64,000 nt of DNA from Triplophysa rosa (taxonomy: Eukaryota > Chordata > Actinopteri > Cypriniformes > Nemacheilidae): contig NC_079913.1 in the NCBI RefSeq assembly GCF_024868665.1, forward strand, positions 5,661,715-5,725,714, given 5' to 3'. The notes under the pieces were generated by a model. The model made no database searches. It saw nothing but the letters and a program-made list of their open reading frames with translations, and was not told where the DNA came from. This document shows, one piece after another, positions 13,371 to 25,000 of the stretch. The number at the start of each line of letters is the position of its first letter. Positions within the stretch are counted from its first letter, which is position 1. Made by a program: the position numbers and the translations under genes.

Positions 13371-13379
13371 TTTTATTAG

Positions 13380-13640
13380 TATTCTTACAAGGCACCACAC
13401 TATAAAAATGACTGCCTGCTGATAAAAGCCCATAGATGTTCCATTAAAATACCACTATGAACCAAGCTTTCTCCATTAAAACCATTATATTATACACACA
13501 TACATTATTCTAAAAGTGTTTAATGGTGTTCTATTGGTTTGCATCTGCCAGATAATATCCCATCAATAGAATCCATCACATACCAATAGACACATAAAAC
13601 CAATCCATTAAAACCAATACAATTCCAGTTACAATTTTTT
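13380..13640. repeat. Degenerate repeat rich in CCATTAAAACCA motifs
   Basis: CCATTAAAA and AACCAAT(A) motifs recur several times in direct and inverted orientation. This looks like a decayed transposon end next to the exon-like frame at 13800, but I could not define termini. Confidence 0.4.
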
Positions 13641-13799
13641 TATTGTGCTTTGGCCAGGGTTCTTTTGTTTGAATTTTTCATCAGGGTAGGAAGTCACTGG
13701 CTTCTACAATACACCCTGTGCACAAGCATAGCGACGAACTTCCGCTGTCGCCAGAAGTCGGGATGTCAGTTTCCAGTTTGCTCTCGCAACGCGCAAAAT

Positions 13800-13944
13800 A
13801 TGTTTACAAGATGTCTTCAAGATCTGTCAAAATTAAGCGTTAACGATGTACACCGCATCATTGATGCCTGGTCCCCTGCTCCAACAAGCAAGCGGGACAA
13901 AGGATTCAAGCTCTACATATCGAGTTATATCCACAACTACGAGG
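13800..13944 (+). pseudogene. Exon-like fragment ending in a splice donor, possibly from a transposon-encoded protein
   Basis: The ATG at 13800 opens 48 codons that run into the consensus donor GTAAGT at 13945. The peptide includes LSKLSVNDVHRIIDAWSP and KRDKGFKLYISSYIHNYE. It reminds me of the N-terminus of fish proteins with SWIM or YqaJ-type domains from Harbinger-related transposons, but that is memory, not a search. No continuing exon was found downstream. The last 42 bases and the donor are duplicated in inverted orientation at 13970-14015, so the original gene structure appears broken. It is most likely a gene or transposon fragment. Confidence 0.35.
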
Positions 13945-14015
13945 GTAAGTAGTTTAATCTAATGTGGTGTTACCCTCGTAGTTGCGGATATAACTCGATA
14001 TGTAGAGCTTGAATC
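13903..14015. repeat. 46-bp near-perfect inverted repeat (hairpin) of an exon end
   Basis: The left arm 13903-13948 and right arm 13970-14015 are reverse complements at 45 of 46 positions (single A/G difference), separated by a 21-nt loop. The left arm covers the last coding bases of the exon-like frame and its donor. If transcribed it would fold into a long hairpin. Confidence 0.97.
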
Positions 14016-14019
14016 TGGA

Positions 14020-14520
14020 CATCAGCAGTTCATTGTTCAGCAAAAACAAAACAGGTGTCAAAATTTTTATTTGCATTTGTTACCAGTCAAACTGGATTCA
14101 TATGAGCTTTTTTGTGCCTAATGGATCTTTAAATCTTTTCCCAAGAACAAACATTCCCTTTCTGGGTCTTCCTCTTCAGACGAAAATCTAAAGTCTTGTC
14201 TCTTTATTCATCAAGTTGGTTGAGCGTGTTCATCGCTGACCGGTGGACCTCACCATACACCTCCTCTCCACAACATGGCTTAAAAAATCCCACTTTAACA
14301 CATTACACTTCCCATTTCACTCGGATAATTACACAATTATCCGGCTTCACTCCAGAAAAAAATCCATCTGAGGTAATTGTTTGGGGGGTGCGGGGTACCC
14401 AGGTTCCACCACTGTGGTTGTCTAAAGGAGATTTTAGGGGAACAAATGCAGATAAGTCAAGCAGAAAAAATATGGAAGGCTGAACAGGGAGTGTAAGATG
14501 GAAAAAAATCACCTATTTGA
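14020..14520. other. Intergenic sequence, nothing recognised
   Basis: Short frames on both strands without domains; no repeat boundary seen. Confidence 0.45.
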
Positions 14521-15640
14521 TTTTAATCTCGCCACTTTGCAGGCATTTAAAGAGCCATCATCGGTTTGGCTTGAAGGCCTGCCAATGCCATGTTATCAAT
14601 GTTGAAAATGAACATTTTAAATGTCAGTTTAGGTTGTGCGCTGAAGAGCGGTAACAGGTGCTTAGCTCCCGGTGAACCGGAATAATGTCCCCAATCTTGG
14701 TTGCTCATAGAAGTGTTACGAGTCGCATTGTCCTGCTACTTGGAAGACCATTCTACTGGAAGAGCAAGCGCAGCTCTATTATTCTCCTACAAACAGCGCA
14801 CAGACACAAAACACCCGCTTTTATCGCACCCGTATTAGGGTTTGCATCACTACCGTCTATCGTGTATGAAATAACCTTGATAAAAGTAATTGAATTTCTC
14901 TCTGAGAGGATTAACGGATGGTAATTGCACGAAACAGAGGTGCTGAGTAGAGACATTCTCACCCACAGCTGGGAACAATCGCCGTCGCGTTCTCTCGCGC
15001 GTCGCATCTTTTTCGAAAATCGCAACAAAAACAAGTGTGGGGGGTGTAATCGGTGTGAAATTAAGATCTGCACCCAAATGCCAGAGGATGGCCTGATTAC
15101 TATGCATACACGCAGTCCTCTAAATATGCTGAGATGGTCTTGAAACAGGATTCTTCACTTTTAAACCCCAGCAGACTTAATTAAGGGTGGGACCTTGCAC
15201 GCGAAGAGAGAGGGAAAGACGCGAGTGTGATGGTAAGCATCACAGAAGGGATTGCGAGACGGGGTGTGTTTAGTATCTTTTTCTCGCCGTTCCCCGCAAT
15301 AAACGACCTAAAGCTTCCCCTTTTAGCTCAACACGCCCGCACTCGCGTTCGCACACAACCTCGACTTAAAGTCCCATTACTTCCCCAAAACTGTCTGAAC
15401 TATCAAACAATGCGCAGCCGGTGGGGGGTGCGGTGCGCGAAGTTAAATCGGCCCAGACTCATTTCCATACAGCTTTATATGTTTCAAAAAGATATGCATA
15501 ATTACAGGGTTTGCACATAATTGCTCTAACACATTGGAAAAAGGCAGGTTTGTTCTTTTTTTTTGGCGCTGCGACTCCGAGAATTCTCTTGCTCACTTTC
15601 TCTCTTCTCTTCCGTTATGTGGCTCGAACAATTAAAACAA
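14520..15640. other. Candidate conserved non-coding element
   Basis: More than 1 kb of complex sequence with many overlapping open frames on both strands, a TTAATTAAGG core near 15177 and TATGCATAATTAC near 15493. Dense overlapping frames point to low stop frequency, not to a gene. Possible enhancer. Confidence 0.36.
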
Positions 15641-16253
15641 TACGGGCGGTTTGGAAAGCAGTTCAGTTCTCATTATCGGCTTCTCTTCTCCTTCGTCAGA
15701 ACATTTACGGCTTAAAAGGAGGCCGTGGCACCTTGGCATTGAAAAACAGTCTTTCTTTTTTGGGCTGCTTCCTTCTCTTTGCTTTTCTGGAACGGTGCAG
15801 CGTAAGTGTGTGGGGGAAAGAAAATGTAAATAAGATGGAGTTTGCGACAGCTCTCTTCCAAGAGACGGCGGCTGCGACTGAAGCAATCAAAAAAAGCCTT
15901 TTCTTAAAGGTTTCACTCATCCTATTCTCACTCTTTGAACAGATGCACACATTGTTTGACTTGATACCAACACGCTCGGTTCTACAGGAAAAAATGGAGT
16001 GCGGTTCAGGCAAAGGAGAAATAGGTTTGACTTGAACTTTTAACATGAAGGCAAATTGAGATTCGCTTTTATCGTTCTTTAAATCGCTATGAAACTGGGA
16101 ATAGTACCGCTGACTCGTAACCCTCATAATGATATGTTTGGAGAACTTCATATTACAAGCTCACATGGGAATTCCGTTTTATGTGCAACAGGACCAGCTA
16201 CTCACATTTTTGTAGTGGGAATCTCAAAACGTCAGATTTTCAAATAGCCATTT
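15640..16253. other. Intergenic sequence with chance long open frames
   Basis: A 175-codon plus-strand frame (15511-16035) and a 149-codon minus-strand frame (15705-16151) overlap here. The plus frame starts at TTG and its first ATG is near 15835. Neither shows a domain or splice context. Confidence 0.4.
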
Positions 16254-16440
16254 TTAAGGGAGTTCACCCAAAAATGAAAATTCTGTCATTTATACTCACT
16301 GTAGTTGTTCTGTTACCAACATTTTTCAAAATAGCTTCTTTTGTGTTCTGCAGAAGAAAGAAAGCTATACAGGTTTGAAATGGCTAAAGTGAGAGCAAAT
16401 GTTGACAGTATTTTCAATTTGCTGTGAATTCTCTCTTTAA
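16254..16440. mobile_element. TTAA-type MITE copy 3 (internally deleted)
   Basis: Starts TTAAGGGAGTTCACCCAAAA, ends TCTCTCTTTAA and retains CTTCTTTTGTGTTCTGCAGA inside. At 187 bases it is shorter than full copies (about 300). Its right TTAA is shared with the next copy. Confidence 0.88.
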
Positions 16441-16760
16441 GGGAAAGTTCATGGCATCAAATCAAAATGTTGTCATTGTTCACTCACCCTGATGTCATTA
16501 CAACCCCATTTAACTCTCTTTTGTGTAAAATAATACAGGAAAAGTAGAATTCATAGTCAAATATTGAACATTTAAGATTTATTTTCCTATACAATGGAAG
16601 TGAATGGGGACTAGAGGCGGTCACCATTCACTTTATGGAAAATAGCAGCTCGATCATTCTCCTTAATGACTCTTTTTAGCTTTCATGTGAGAAAGACAGG
16701 TTTGGAATGACATGAGGTAAATGATATTAGTTTTCATTTTTGGGTGTGCTGGCCCTTTAA
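16437..16760. mobile_element. TTAA-type MITE copy 4, abutting copy 3
   Basis: Left end TTAAGGGAAAGTTCATGG, right end TTTTTGGGTGTGCTGGCCCTTTAA-like (last TTAA at 16757-16760). The interior includes AGTGAATGGGGAC and GTCACCATTCACTTTATGG. Confidence 0.85.
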
Positions 16761-17758
16761 ATCTGTCAAAAAATGTGTAAGGCAGACCTATCTTTGGAAA
16801 ACGTCTCTCACTTAATTAATGTCTTGTTTAAAGAAAGAAAGGACACCCTTATTGCAAATGAGTCCCATCAAATTTCTCCCATGGCCTTAAAATGAGATCT
16901 AGTCCAATTATTTCAGAGCGAAGAAATTATAGAAAAATTGGTCCAACATTGATATCAGTTATATGGATATTTTAATGGATTCTGCCATGTTGAGGGTGCA
17001 ATAATTGTATTCAGAACTATCATAGCCACCACTATATTACTCAGTTTTGCTGATTTAAATGTTATGGTCAAAGTCTTAGGGGCCTAAATTGGTCTCAGAG
17101 GATCCTTCAGACGATGATTGCGGCTGGCTTTTGTGATGTATCAATGCAGTGATGGGATTTCTTCATCCGAGCACAATACACACCACTCTGGGGACAGGCA
17201 GGCCGGAAAAAAATATGTCCTTTACGAGATAAAATTACTTTTTCCTCCTGAAAGTCAGAAAAATGATCAGAATAATACACTATTCATGGCACTGGACGGC
17301 AGGAGGTGGAAAACAAGGTAGAATAAGGTTCCCTATATATCCCTTTTTCATCGCTACACACCCCACTGCTGACCAGTGCAAAATCTCAGCTATCCTAATG
17401 TTTAAAAAAATAACACCATTATTGGATGCTATTGAATCCAATTGCAAGCAATGCAGGTTGTAACAGATAAGGACCTGATGGAATCTGTCTTTGCGCTATC
17501 CGAGCCAAAGTGCTCTTCCTGTGAGTCAAATGGAACAGGGACGCATTGACAATTCAAATCGGACAGCAGCTTTGCAGGCAATTCACCCTGCAATCTACAT
17601 GCGTCTTCCCCACCGGCAGAGCGGAGATTGCATTTTATACACAAGCCTTCACTTTGGAGAATGTTTCATACGCTCTCACGGTTACGAATAATGTAACCTG
17701 GTTTACAAGTGTTAACATAAGTATACAAAAAGAGAGAAAATGAGAAGTAACTTAATTA
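16761..17758. other. Intergenic sequence, nothing recognised
   Basis: Mixed composition; bases 17090-17700 are more complex and could be conserved. No domain-bearing frame. Confidence 0.42.
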
Positions 17759-18250
17759 TTAAAGGCACAGTTCACCACAAAATAAAAATTACGTCGACTC
17801 ACCCAGAGGTCACTTCAAACCTTTAAGCTGTTTTTTGTTTTGTGATCAAAATTAAATGTTCATATTTGTTTTTTAGGCCTATATATATTTTCCAGTATAT
17901 TTCAGTGATCATGTCTGTCAAATTTAAAAAAGTATAATAAATAAACACCACAAAGGTAGTTCCTGAATTATGAGATTTTTAAATGAAATACAATTTGATA
18001 CATTCATATCAAAAGTGTCAATTTTCTGACACTCCTTGTGGTTGGATGTCAGTGACATCATCAGTGATGTCATCACCAGTGGCATCATCAGATGGTGTCA
18101 ATGTGTCTTATGGTCAAATGTCAATGACGTCATGCCTGTCATCTAGCACCATATTTGATTTCTGAGCTGTGGTGCTTGACAAATGGAGTTACTATGAACC
18201 GAGTAAATGGGTGAGTGAATAATGACTTTATCCTCCAGTTTAGCCCTGTA
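17759..18250. mobile_element. TTAA-type MITE copy 5 (probable, with unusual interior)
   Basis: The left end TTAAAGGCACAGTTCACCAC is clear. The right half has GGGTGAGTGAATAATGAC near 18209 but the terminal repeat is decayed. The interior is unlike other copies and contains a CRE-like cluster at 18045-18132. Confidence 0.5.
18045..18132. promoter_or_regulatory. Cluster of CRE/ATF-like palindromes
   Basis: TGACATCA (18053-18060), TGATGTCA (18065-18072) and a perfect CRE TGACGTCA (18125-18132) lie within 90 bases. A 15-bp dyad GATGTCAGTGACATC spans 18045-18059. CREB/ATF binding is inferred from the motif only. Confidence 0.45.
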
Positions 18251-18419
18251 ACGACTCCTTTTCCATGTCACTGGTCTTCACCATTCCATTTCATTAGGAC
18301 CGAATGACAACTCACTCACACGACCGTATAACCAATAGCTGATCAGAGATGCCAACAGCAGATGCGGGCCAACATAATAGCTCAATCCCCCACAATTTAT
18401 CTCACGACTGCCAGACTGA

Positions 18420-18830
18420 CCTATTGTCATTATTTACCGAACTGCATTGTTAGCTTTGTAAATGCTAAAGTCTAAAACCTTGCTCGAGGTGGACACTGGG
18501 AAAAGAAATGGTGAATCGAAGAACCCGGTACGTACCAGACGCTCATGCCCTTAACATATGCAATTTGTTTTTCTGCACTTGCCGAAGGGATAACTGCGAT
18601 CTCTGACCCCATTGCAAACTTAAGCAGGTCCCCCGGTGCCCCGGTCTTCATGAATCTTTTAGGCAGGGGGAGTCTGGAGTTCAAAGTTTCTGTGAACTGG
18701 AGAAATAATAAGCTGCCTGATTAGCGCTACTAAAAATACCGGTATGGCCAAAAGGGGCCAGGTGGAAGGGCGGGCCTCTGGCCCATTTGCATGGGCCGAT
18801 CGCTTACACAAAGACAGTTTATACAAAAAA
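18420..18830. other. Candidate conserved non-coding element with octamer dyad
   Basis: Complex sequence with a MEF2-like CTAAAAATAC near 18730 and the 18-bp dyad GGCCCATTTGCATGGGCC at 18780-18797, centred on an octamer. A 70-codon minus frame has no recognisable domain. Confidence 0.37.
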
Positions 18831-19840
18831 GAAATGTTTAACCTGGTTCTAGATCCTTAACATGTCTATTTTCACAGTCCTATTTAATGGTTACACTTTT
18901 TGCCCCTGCCTTCCTTTTATTTTCAAGATCAATTTGTTACTGTACTGGCCACTAACTCAACTTATCGTAGCTGTCCTTCTTAAACTTATTTTGTCCAAAT
19001 TCGCTGTTTTTCAGGAAATAGAAAAACACCAAACTTTTTAAATGATTAAATGCCATGTTGTGAAAGCTGACAAGCATGTTTAATGCTTTTTATTGGTTAT
19101 ATATTTGTATAAAGGGTAACTATTAATGATTAATGACAAAAAATAAAAATGACAAAACATGGAGATACGAGGTTTCAGAAGGACAGCAGTGTTATATTGT
19201 TGCATTAGGAGCTAAGAGCATTTATCTATAAGTAAAATCCACTTCATCTTCAGTATTGTATTGCAAACTTTCACATCCATCATTGTATATTTATCTGCGA
19301 TATTGTTTTAAACCCAAGTTCAATTCAAAGAAAGAAGAAACAGGGAAATAGCTTTTCCCACCTTTAACCTTTAACTTTCACCGTATTCCTTTTCAACATT
19401 AAATGGCAAAAACTATAAAACAGCAAACTGTAAAAAATATAAGGAGGGATTTGCAGTCGGGATTTTTTGAGGTTATAAAAAGCTGTCTCTGTATGACAGG
19501 TAAAAGGGAGGGGTTGACAAATTAGAAGGCTTGATGATTTCAACAAATTAAAAAATCATTTAATAGGCGGAGCCAGTTATTTTTGATGAAACAATATGAA
19601 GGCAAACATTTCTGGCGTGCTGATAAATCATGCACACTAAGACAAGGAACGTATTTGAGCAAGTCAAATATAAGATCTAATTGTTCTTTATGTTTACTTT
19701 AAAGAAGTGAATGAAACCAAGACCAAGAAGAGAAGACAGCAAATTTTCAGTTGCATACATTGAGGAGACATTAGCGCGAACAATTTTGGAATCGCCTGAG
19801 CGAAAGTCATTTGTTTCCTCACGCCAGACAGCTGCCGCTT
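18830..19840. other. AT-rich intergenic sequence
   Basis: Nothing recognised beyond short AT-rich runs. Confidence 0.5.
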
Positions 19841-19849
19841 GAGGATCAA

Positions 19850-21010
19850 GCTTGAACATCAGCAGATATTCAGTTAAACTCTCTTTACCTCACCACACGC
19901 CTCCGTTTTCATTAACAACCTCTCTCTCTCGCGCTCTCTCTTCTCCTGTTTTATATTTAACTTCAACCTGTCAATTAAAGAGTAAGAGGGCAGAGAGGAA
20001 AAACAGACAGAGGGAAAGAGAGACAGCAAGAAGCACAGAACTAATTAGGCAACTGTGTAATTTTAATTAGCTGTTTTGATAATTAAACTAATTAGTTCCC
20101 CTGTGTTTCCACTACGTGCCGCCGACTGGAGTTTTTTTATAGCGTGGCTTCAGAGCTCCGCTCCGTCGGTTAATTAGTCACTTTTGCATCAGAAAGCTTT
20201 ATTGATAGCCTTAATTTGCAGTTGAAATGAGAAATCTGCTGTCAATAATTCGGATAATTGCCCGTCGTTTGATTGCCGAGAACAAAAGTGGCAGCCTTTG
20301 AGCTCCAAGCCGCTGGAAATCCCTCGGGTCGTTTCCTGGATGCTTAGCTCTTCCCCCCATCTACATATCAGCAAATAAAACCGCCGCAACATCCCGACCC
20401 CGCTAACAAGACGCGAATCCTGCCAAATAAGAAACAAATTATCCCGCCCCACCCAATGCCTCCTTTTCCACGTTCCCATCACACACTGCTGTTCTATCTT
20501 ACGTTTCGTCTGGTTTATACTTGGCGTACACAGTAATTGCAGAAAGGGGGTGGAGGGGGGGATCGGCGAGGAGAGAGGCAGAAAGTTGCAGCTTTGCTTT
20601 GTAGCTAATTAGTGTCCTTGGAATTAAATGAGCAGCTCTTTGTGCACCTCGAGCTCCTGCGGCCCATGTTTGCGAATTGAATAATTGATTCCCCTCCACT
20701 AATCAGAGAGCGACATAATGAGCCAGTTTAATTAAATGGGGATCTAACCTGCCGAACACTGGGAAAATATTTGCTCGTTTACAGCTAATCAGGAATAACA
20801 GAGCGAGATGGTTGGCGGGGTGGGGGTTCGGAAAGAAGCCTGTCCGGGATGTGCGCTTTGAGGAGGAAAAAAGGCACGTCATCGAAGGAACATTCGGGAA
20901 AACCTGTAGCGCAACAAAGCTGCGGATAAAAGTTTGCGCGTGGCAATCTTTGCCCTGTGGATTCGCACGGTGAAAAAACATTTGACCAACAGAAGATGTA
21001 AATGTCACAG
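19850..21010. other. Candidate conserved non-coding element, dense homeodomain cores
   Basis: Between 20041 and 20095 there are CTAATTAG, TTAATTAG, AATTAA and CTAATTAG cores; another TTAATTAG is at 20170-20177, GCTAATTAG near 20604, and TAATTGATT and TTTAATTAAA further on. The surrounding sequence is complex and free of repeats. This is the strongest homeodomain-site cluster in the window and a good lmo3 enhancer candidate, but conservation was not tested. Confidence 0.45.
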
Positions 21011-21950
21011 ATTAACCTTATGGCTCAAATACAAAGAAGAGAAACTTCAAAGCTCCAAGGTGTTATGGGAGAGTAGATGGTGCGTTTATGGAACGTTTTT
21101 AATATGCTAGTATTTGTTACTTGTGATTTATTATTCATTTTTTTAAAAGAGTGACATCATATCCTGTCTGTCAAAAGTAATTTTGCATATCAAAGTGTAA
21201 TATGATCAGACCTTATTTCTTGGTTTGATGTCTTTCAATGTGGTGCCCACCGGCCCGGGACCTTGACAAAGAGTGATACCTTATGTTGAGGCTGTCTGGT
21301 TTGTCTGTCTGGTATTTTCACTGGGCCCGGGGCCTTGGGATGATGGTAGCAGATTGACCTTTTCTTATCACAGGCAGGTTGAGCAGAACTCGCTGACACG
21401 TTCTCGTGGGCAGCACCTCAGGAAGAGGTCGAGATAGCTGCGGTACCCCTGAGCATTAACCTCTGCTCCTTCTCCCACCTTCTTGATGCGCCACTAGAGG
21501 CACCACTTACCCTCTAAGGCTTGTGGATTCTGCAGACGTTCAAGTGTGTTAGATAAAATAATGGTCGCTCCGAGGGGTGTACAGCCCATCTCCAACAGGG
21601 TGATGGAGATGAAAACATTCTGCAATAAAACAATAATATATAAATAATAATAATAATAATAGAAAAATGAGTATAAGAGTCTGGGATTTGGGGCTCATTC
21701 TGGAGGGTTAAAAATATACACCACCAGACAAAAGTTTTAAAACACTTACTCACTCTTTATTATTAGCTCCATTATAAAATAACAGCCAATAAAATGTCAT
21801 ACATTTAATTTGTACTTATAATACAAGGTAAAAAGCTTATACACAATTTAAATCTGTCCACAAAAATACAAATTTAAACCTACATCTTTAGAATTTTTTT
21901 ATTAAATACAAAAAACATTCATATCAATATAATTGTATTGGTCATAATTT
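21010..21950. other. Intergenic sequence
   Basis: Bases 21200-21560 are complex. From 21620 it becomes AT-rich with a short (TAA)n run near 21640-21660. CACCAGACAAAAGTTTTAAA near 21721 resembles a fish transposon end, but no partner terminus was identified. Confidence 0.4.
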
Positions 21951-21954
21951 ACAG

Positions 21955-22090
21955 TAGATACACTGTAATTTATTATAGTCAACTAAACTTCATTTACTGT
22001 TTGATCCAGTTAATTTGTCCAATCTATTTGATTTGAGTCCATACAACTAAAACAAAAATAAAAAAGATGAGTTGATATTTTTTACAACGT
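21955..22090. repeat. Dispersed repeat, copy A
   Basis: Shares TAGTCAACTAAAC, CCAATCTATTT and AAAAGATGAGTTGA in the same order with 24484-24650. Probably a degenerate MITE; termini not resolved. Confidence 0.65.
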
Positions 22091-22439
22091 AGAAGTCGTC
22101 ATATGCTATATGGTTCAGATATAACTAGAAATGAGCTAAGTTAAAATATATGGTTTAATTTTATAAAACTACCATACAATATAAAAAACTTCCACACAAG
22201 TTTCTTAACCCTTGAACCTAGTACATTTATGTTGTACTTATGTTGTCTAACTGCAAGCAAAACCTGTTATCGTAATGCCTATAAATCTGAATTTTGAATT
22301 CTAAATATAATCTTCCCTAATAGACCACACGCATTGGTGACATGTTTTCATTGTGACTGTTGTTATTGGTGTATATCTCAGCGCATCACCACTATAAGAG
22401 AGTCCGCAGTGGGACAGAAGTGGATCATTGAGAGAATAC

Positions 22440-22690
22440 ACACACCTCCTGCCCCCAACCTCCTTGCCCTCCCCAACCCCCCAATGAAAAATGAAATACT
22501 GCATTGAAATTCCACACCAGAGGAAGGAAAGAGAGAAGCTAAAGCTTTGAAGCTCCAGCCTGCCTGTCTTTTTGTGTTTTTGTGTGTGTGTATGAAAAAG
22601 AGAGAGTTCCATGTTTTAGTACTCTCTCTCTTTCTATCTCTCTTCTCATTGCTCTTTCTCTCTCTCTGTCCCTTCTTACCTTTCCTTTAC
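22440..22690. repeat. Pyrimidine-rich low-complexity stretch
   Basis: CT-rich runs such as CTCTCTCTCTTTC, plus a GTGTGTGTGTATG run near 22582. Source of several spurious Ser/Leu-rich frames. Confidence 0.75.
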
Positions 22691-23089
22691 ACAGACTCGC
22701 GTTCCTTTCCACTGCTGTCGTTCCCAAGAGCCCTGCACAAATCAGAAACCTGGGTTTGAAAAAGTTGGGTTTGTGGACTTTGGAAAGGAAATGGAAAACA
22801 TCTCTTGCTTTTGAACTTCTCAAGGTGCAAAGCCACACCTTGGCCATGTCTCATGTGTCTGATGAAGAGGAGGAAGAATAAGATGGAAGAGAGAAACAGT
22901 AAGCAACATGCAACACTGGTCAACATTTTCATCTGTAAAGCTACATCTGTGTTCAAGGATATGGTACTAAAAATCTTACAAATATTAAAACCACCAATGA
23001 AATCGGTAAAGGGAAACAGCACAGCACTATATAATAGAATTTAATGCATTTGTGTGAGGGTTTTAATTATGTAATGTATAAGTGAAAAA

Positions 23090-23340
23090 AACTGCTATAA
23101 TTTTAGCTAAATAATAAATTATTAAAATAATAATAATGTGTATGTATTATTAGTATTATTATATATTATGTTATTATTTATTATTATCGTTGTTGTTGTT
23201 AATACTACTACTATAACTAGCAATAATTAATAATTATTATTATCATTATACATTAATACAAATTAATAAAAACGAGCTAAACAAAATACAATAATGCAAT
23301 GCAATACAATAAAATACAAACTAATTGTATTTGCTAAAAC
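23090..23340. repeat. TAA/ATT-rich low-complexity stretch
   Basis: Successive TAA/TTA trinucleotide runs with ACTACTACT and GTTGTTGTTG patches. No other structure. Confidence 0.8.
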
Positions 23341-23399
23341 TTTTGTTCTACGTTTATATTTTCAAACTTGCAACTTTAACACACTTTATAAATCCAGGA

Positions 23400-24000
23400 C
23401 TGACAATTATTGTCTACGTCAATCATCGCAATCATCAACCAGCCAACGCTGACCCTTAACCACTCGCCGGGCCTTGAAGAACATCATCTCCTCTCATTCT
23501 AATTACCGCAGGGGACGTATCTTAAAGTGCCTATCCACGTGAGAAAGAAATCCTCCATCTTTACCAGGGAGAGACTTGTGAGCGAGATGAGATGGCGTGG
23601 CTGAATATCAGACAGACAGAGGATAACGAGACTCATCCCTGCCGTTCATTAGTGCAGAGAACTCCCAGGCCCAGGGGGACGGGATAATTCCCACGGTAAC
23701 CAACGCACATTCTTAACAAGCATCTACGCTGAACTCGCCTTGAGTGAGTGCTGTAACTGGTCCACCTGATCAGGCCCGGCCCACGAGCGTGTGCTGTTAC
23801 ATGAGAATGATTAGCGGGGTCTTTAGGGACACTTAGAAGCCCCTGCTGACACCACTTGCTGGAGTTTGCAAACAAGGCAGAGCCTCTTTACGGAAAACAG
23901 GGTATTTAGTAGAGAGCGGAGTAGAGAGCGATGCTCGAGCTGTCTGTGCAAATGAGCGGGTGACCTTTTGAGATAATGCTACTCTGTGACGTCTCAAGGT
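23400..24000. other. Candidate conserved non-coding element
   Basis: Complex, balanced sequence in an AT-rich neighbourhood. Minus-strand frames of 80-103 codons have no domain. Confidence 0.32.
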
Positions 24001-24480
24001 CAGACATGCTTCAAGCTTATGATGTTTATTTAAGCAATAAGGTTCAAGAGGTCGTGCTTTATTGAGAGTGTAGTCTTGGCTAAAGTGCACTGCTAGGCGT
24101 AGCGGAGCAAAATATATTAAAACTTCAGCATTTACTAGATTCACAATAAAACACTGCCTACATTATTTAGCTTTAAATCCATGTCTGTTACCATTGAAGT
24201 GATCTCTATGAGTAAGGCACACCTAAAAGTAGGCAATTTTATTAAAATTATTGCACTTCATGGACTTTTGTTTGATCTGTATGCTCTCTGTTCCAGAGAT
24301 CCTCTCTTACTCCCTGCATCTTAATAGCAGGTTCTTTGACATAACTAAAGTTCATTGCCATAAAAAATGGGATTAGTCCTATTTCTAGTATAAAATACAT
24401 AAACCAAGCAAAGTCAATCTGAAGTTATATAAGAAGTTACATCGATTTGTTAAAAACAAATTAAAAAAGGTATTGAGGAA
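24000..24480. other. AT-rich intergenic sequence
   Basis: Nothing recognised. Confidence 0.5.
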
Positions 24481-24483
24481 GTA

Positions 24484-24650
24484 CACTTTATTTTTTGTAA
24501 TAGTCAACTAAACCTGTCTGTGTTAATCCAATCTATTTAATTTAACAAAATTATAAAAGTTATCTTAACTTTTGTGAGTCAGGACAACTCAAAACACCCA
24601 TGCAAAAAAGACGCTTAAAAAGATGAGTTGAGATTTTTTGTGTGTACATA
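24484..24650. repeat. Dispersed repeat, copy B
   Basis: Same ordered motifs as 21955-22090 (TAGTCAACTAAAC, CCAATCTATTT, AAAAGATGAGTTGA), with extra CTTAACTTTTGTGAG sequence in between. Confidence 0.65.
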
Positions 24651-25000
24651 AAAAATCTTTACCTTACCTTATACACCACTGAAACTGCTAGAGATTAGAG
24701 AGATTAAAGTTATGCATTGCTAGTTTTAATACTACATTTTATTAAAGCGAGTTGCATCTTTCCGCTAAAATTCTATTCCAAAACATAACAGATAATATAA
24801 TAATCATCCTCTATAGATACTGCAAATAATACAGTAAACAAGTGTTTCACAGCTTTAACTAGAGGATTATAACACAACCAGAAGGCTGTTTTGACAAATC
24901 ATCACCCAGGATGAGTATGATATATATTTTTAATTTGTTACATTTTATCATGACACCCAACAAAAAGATGGTTTGTGTGTCACCTGCAGGCTACAGCATG
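24650..25000. other. AT-rich intergenic sequence
   Basis: Nothing recognised. Confidence 0.5.

Noticed and set aside
15511..16035. 175-codon plus-strand open frame
   Set aside because: It begins at TTG, its first ATG is about 325 bases in, it overlaps a long minus-strand frame, and it shows no domain or splice signals.
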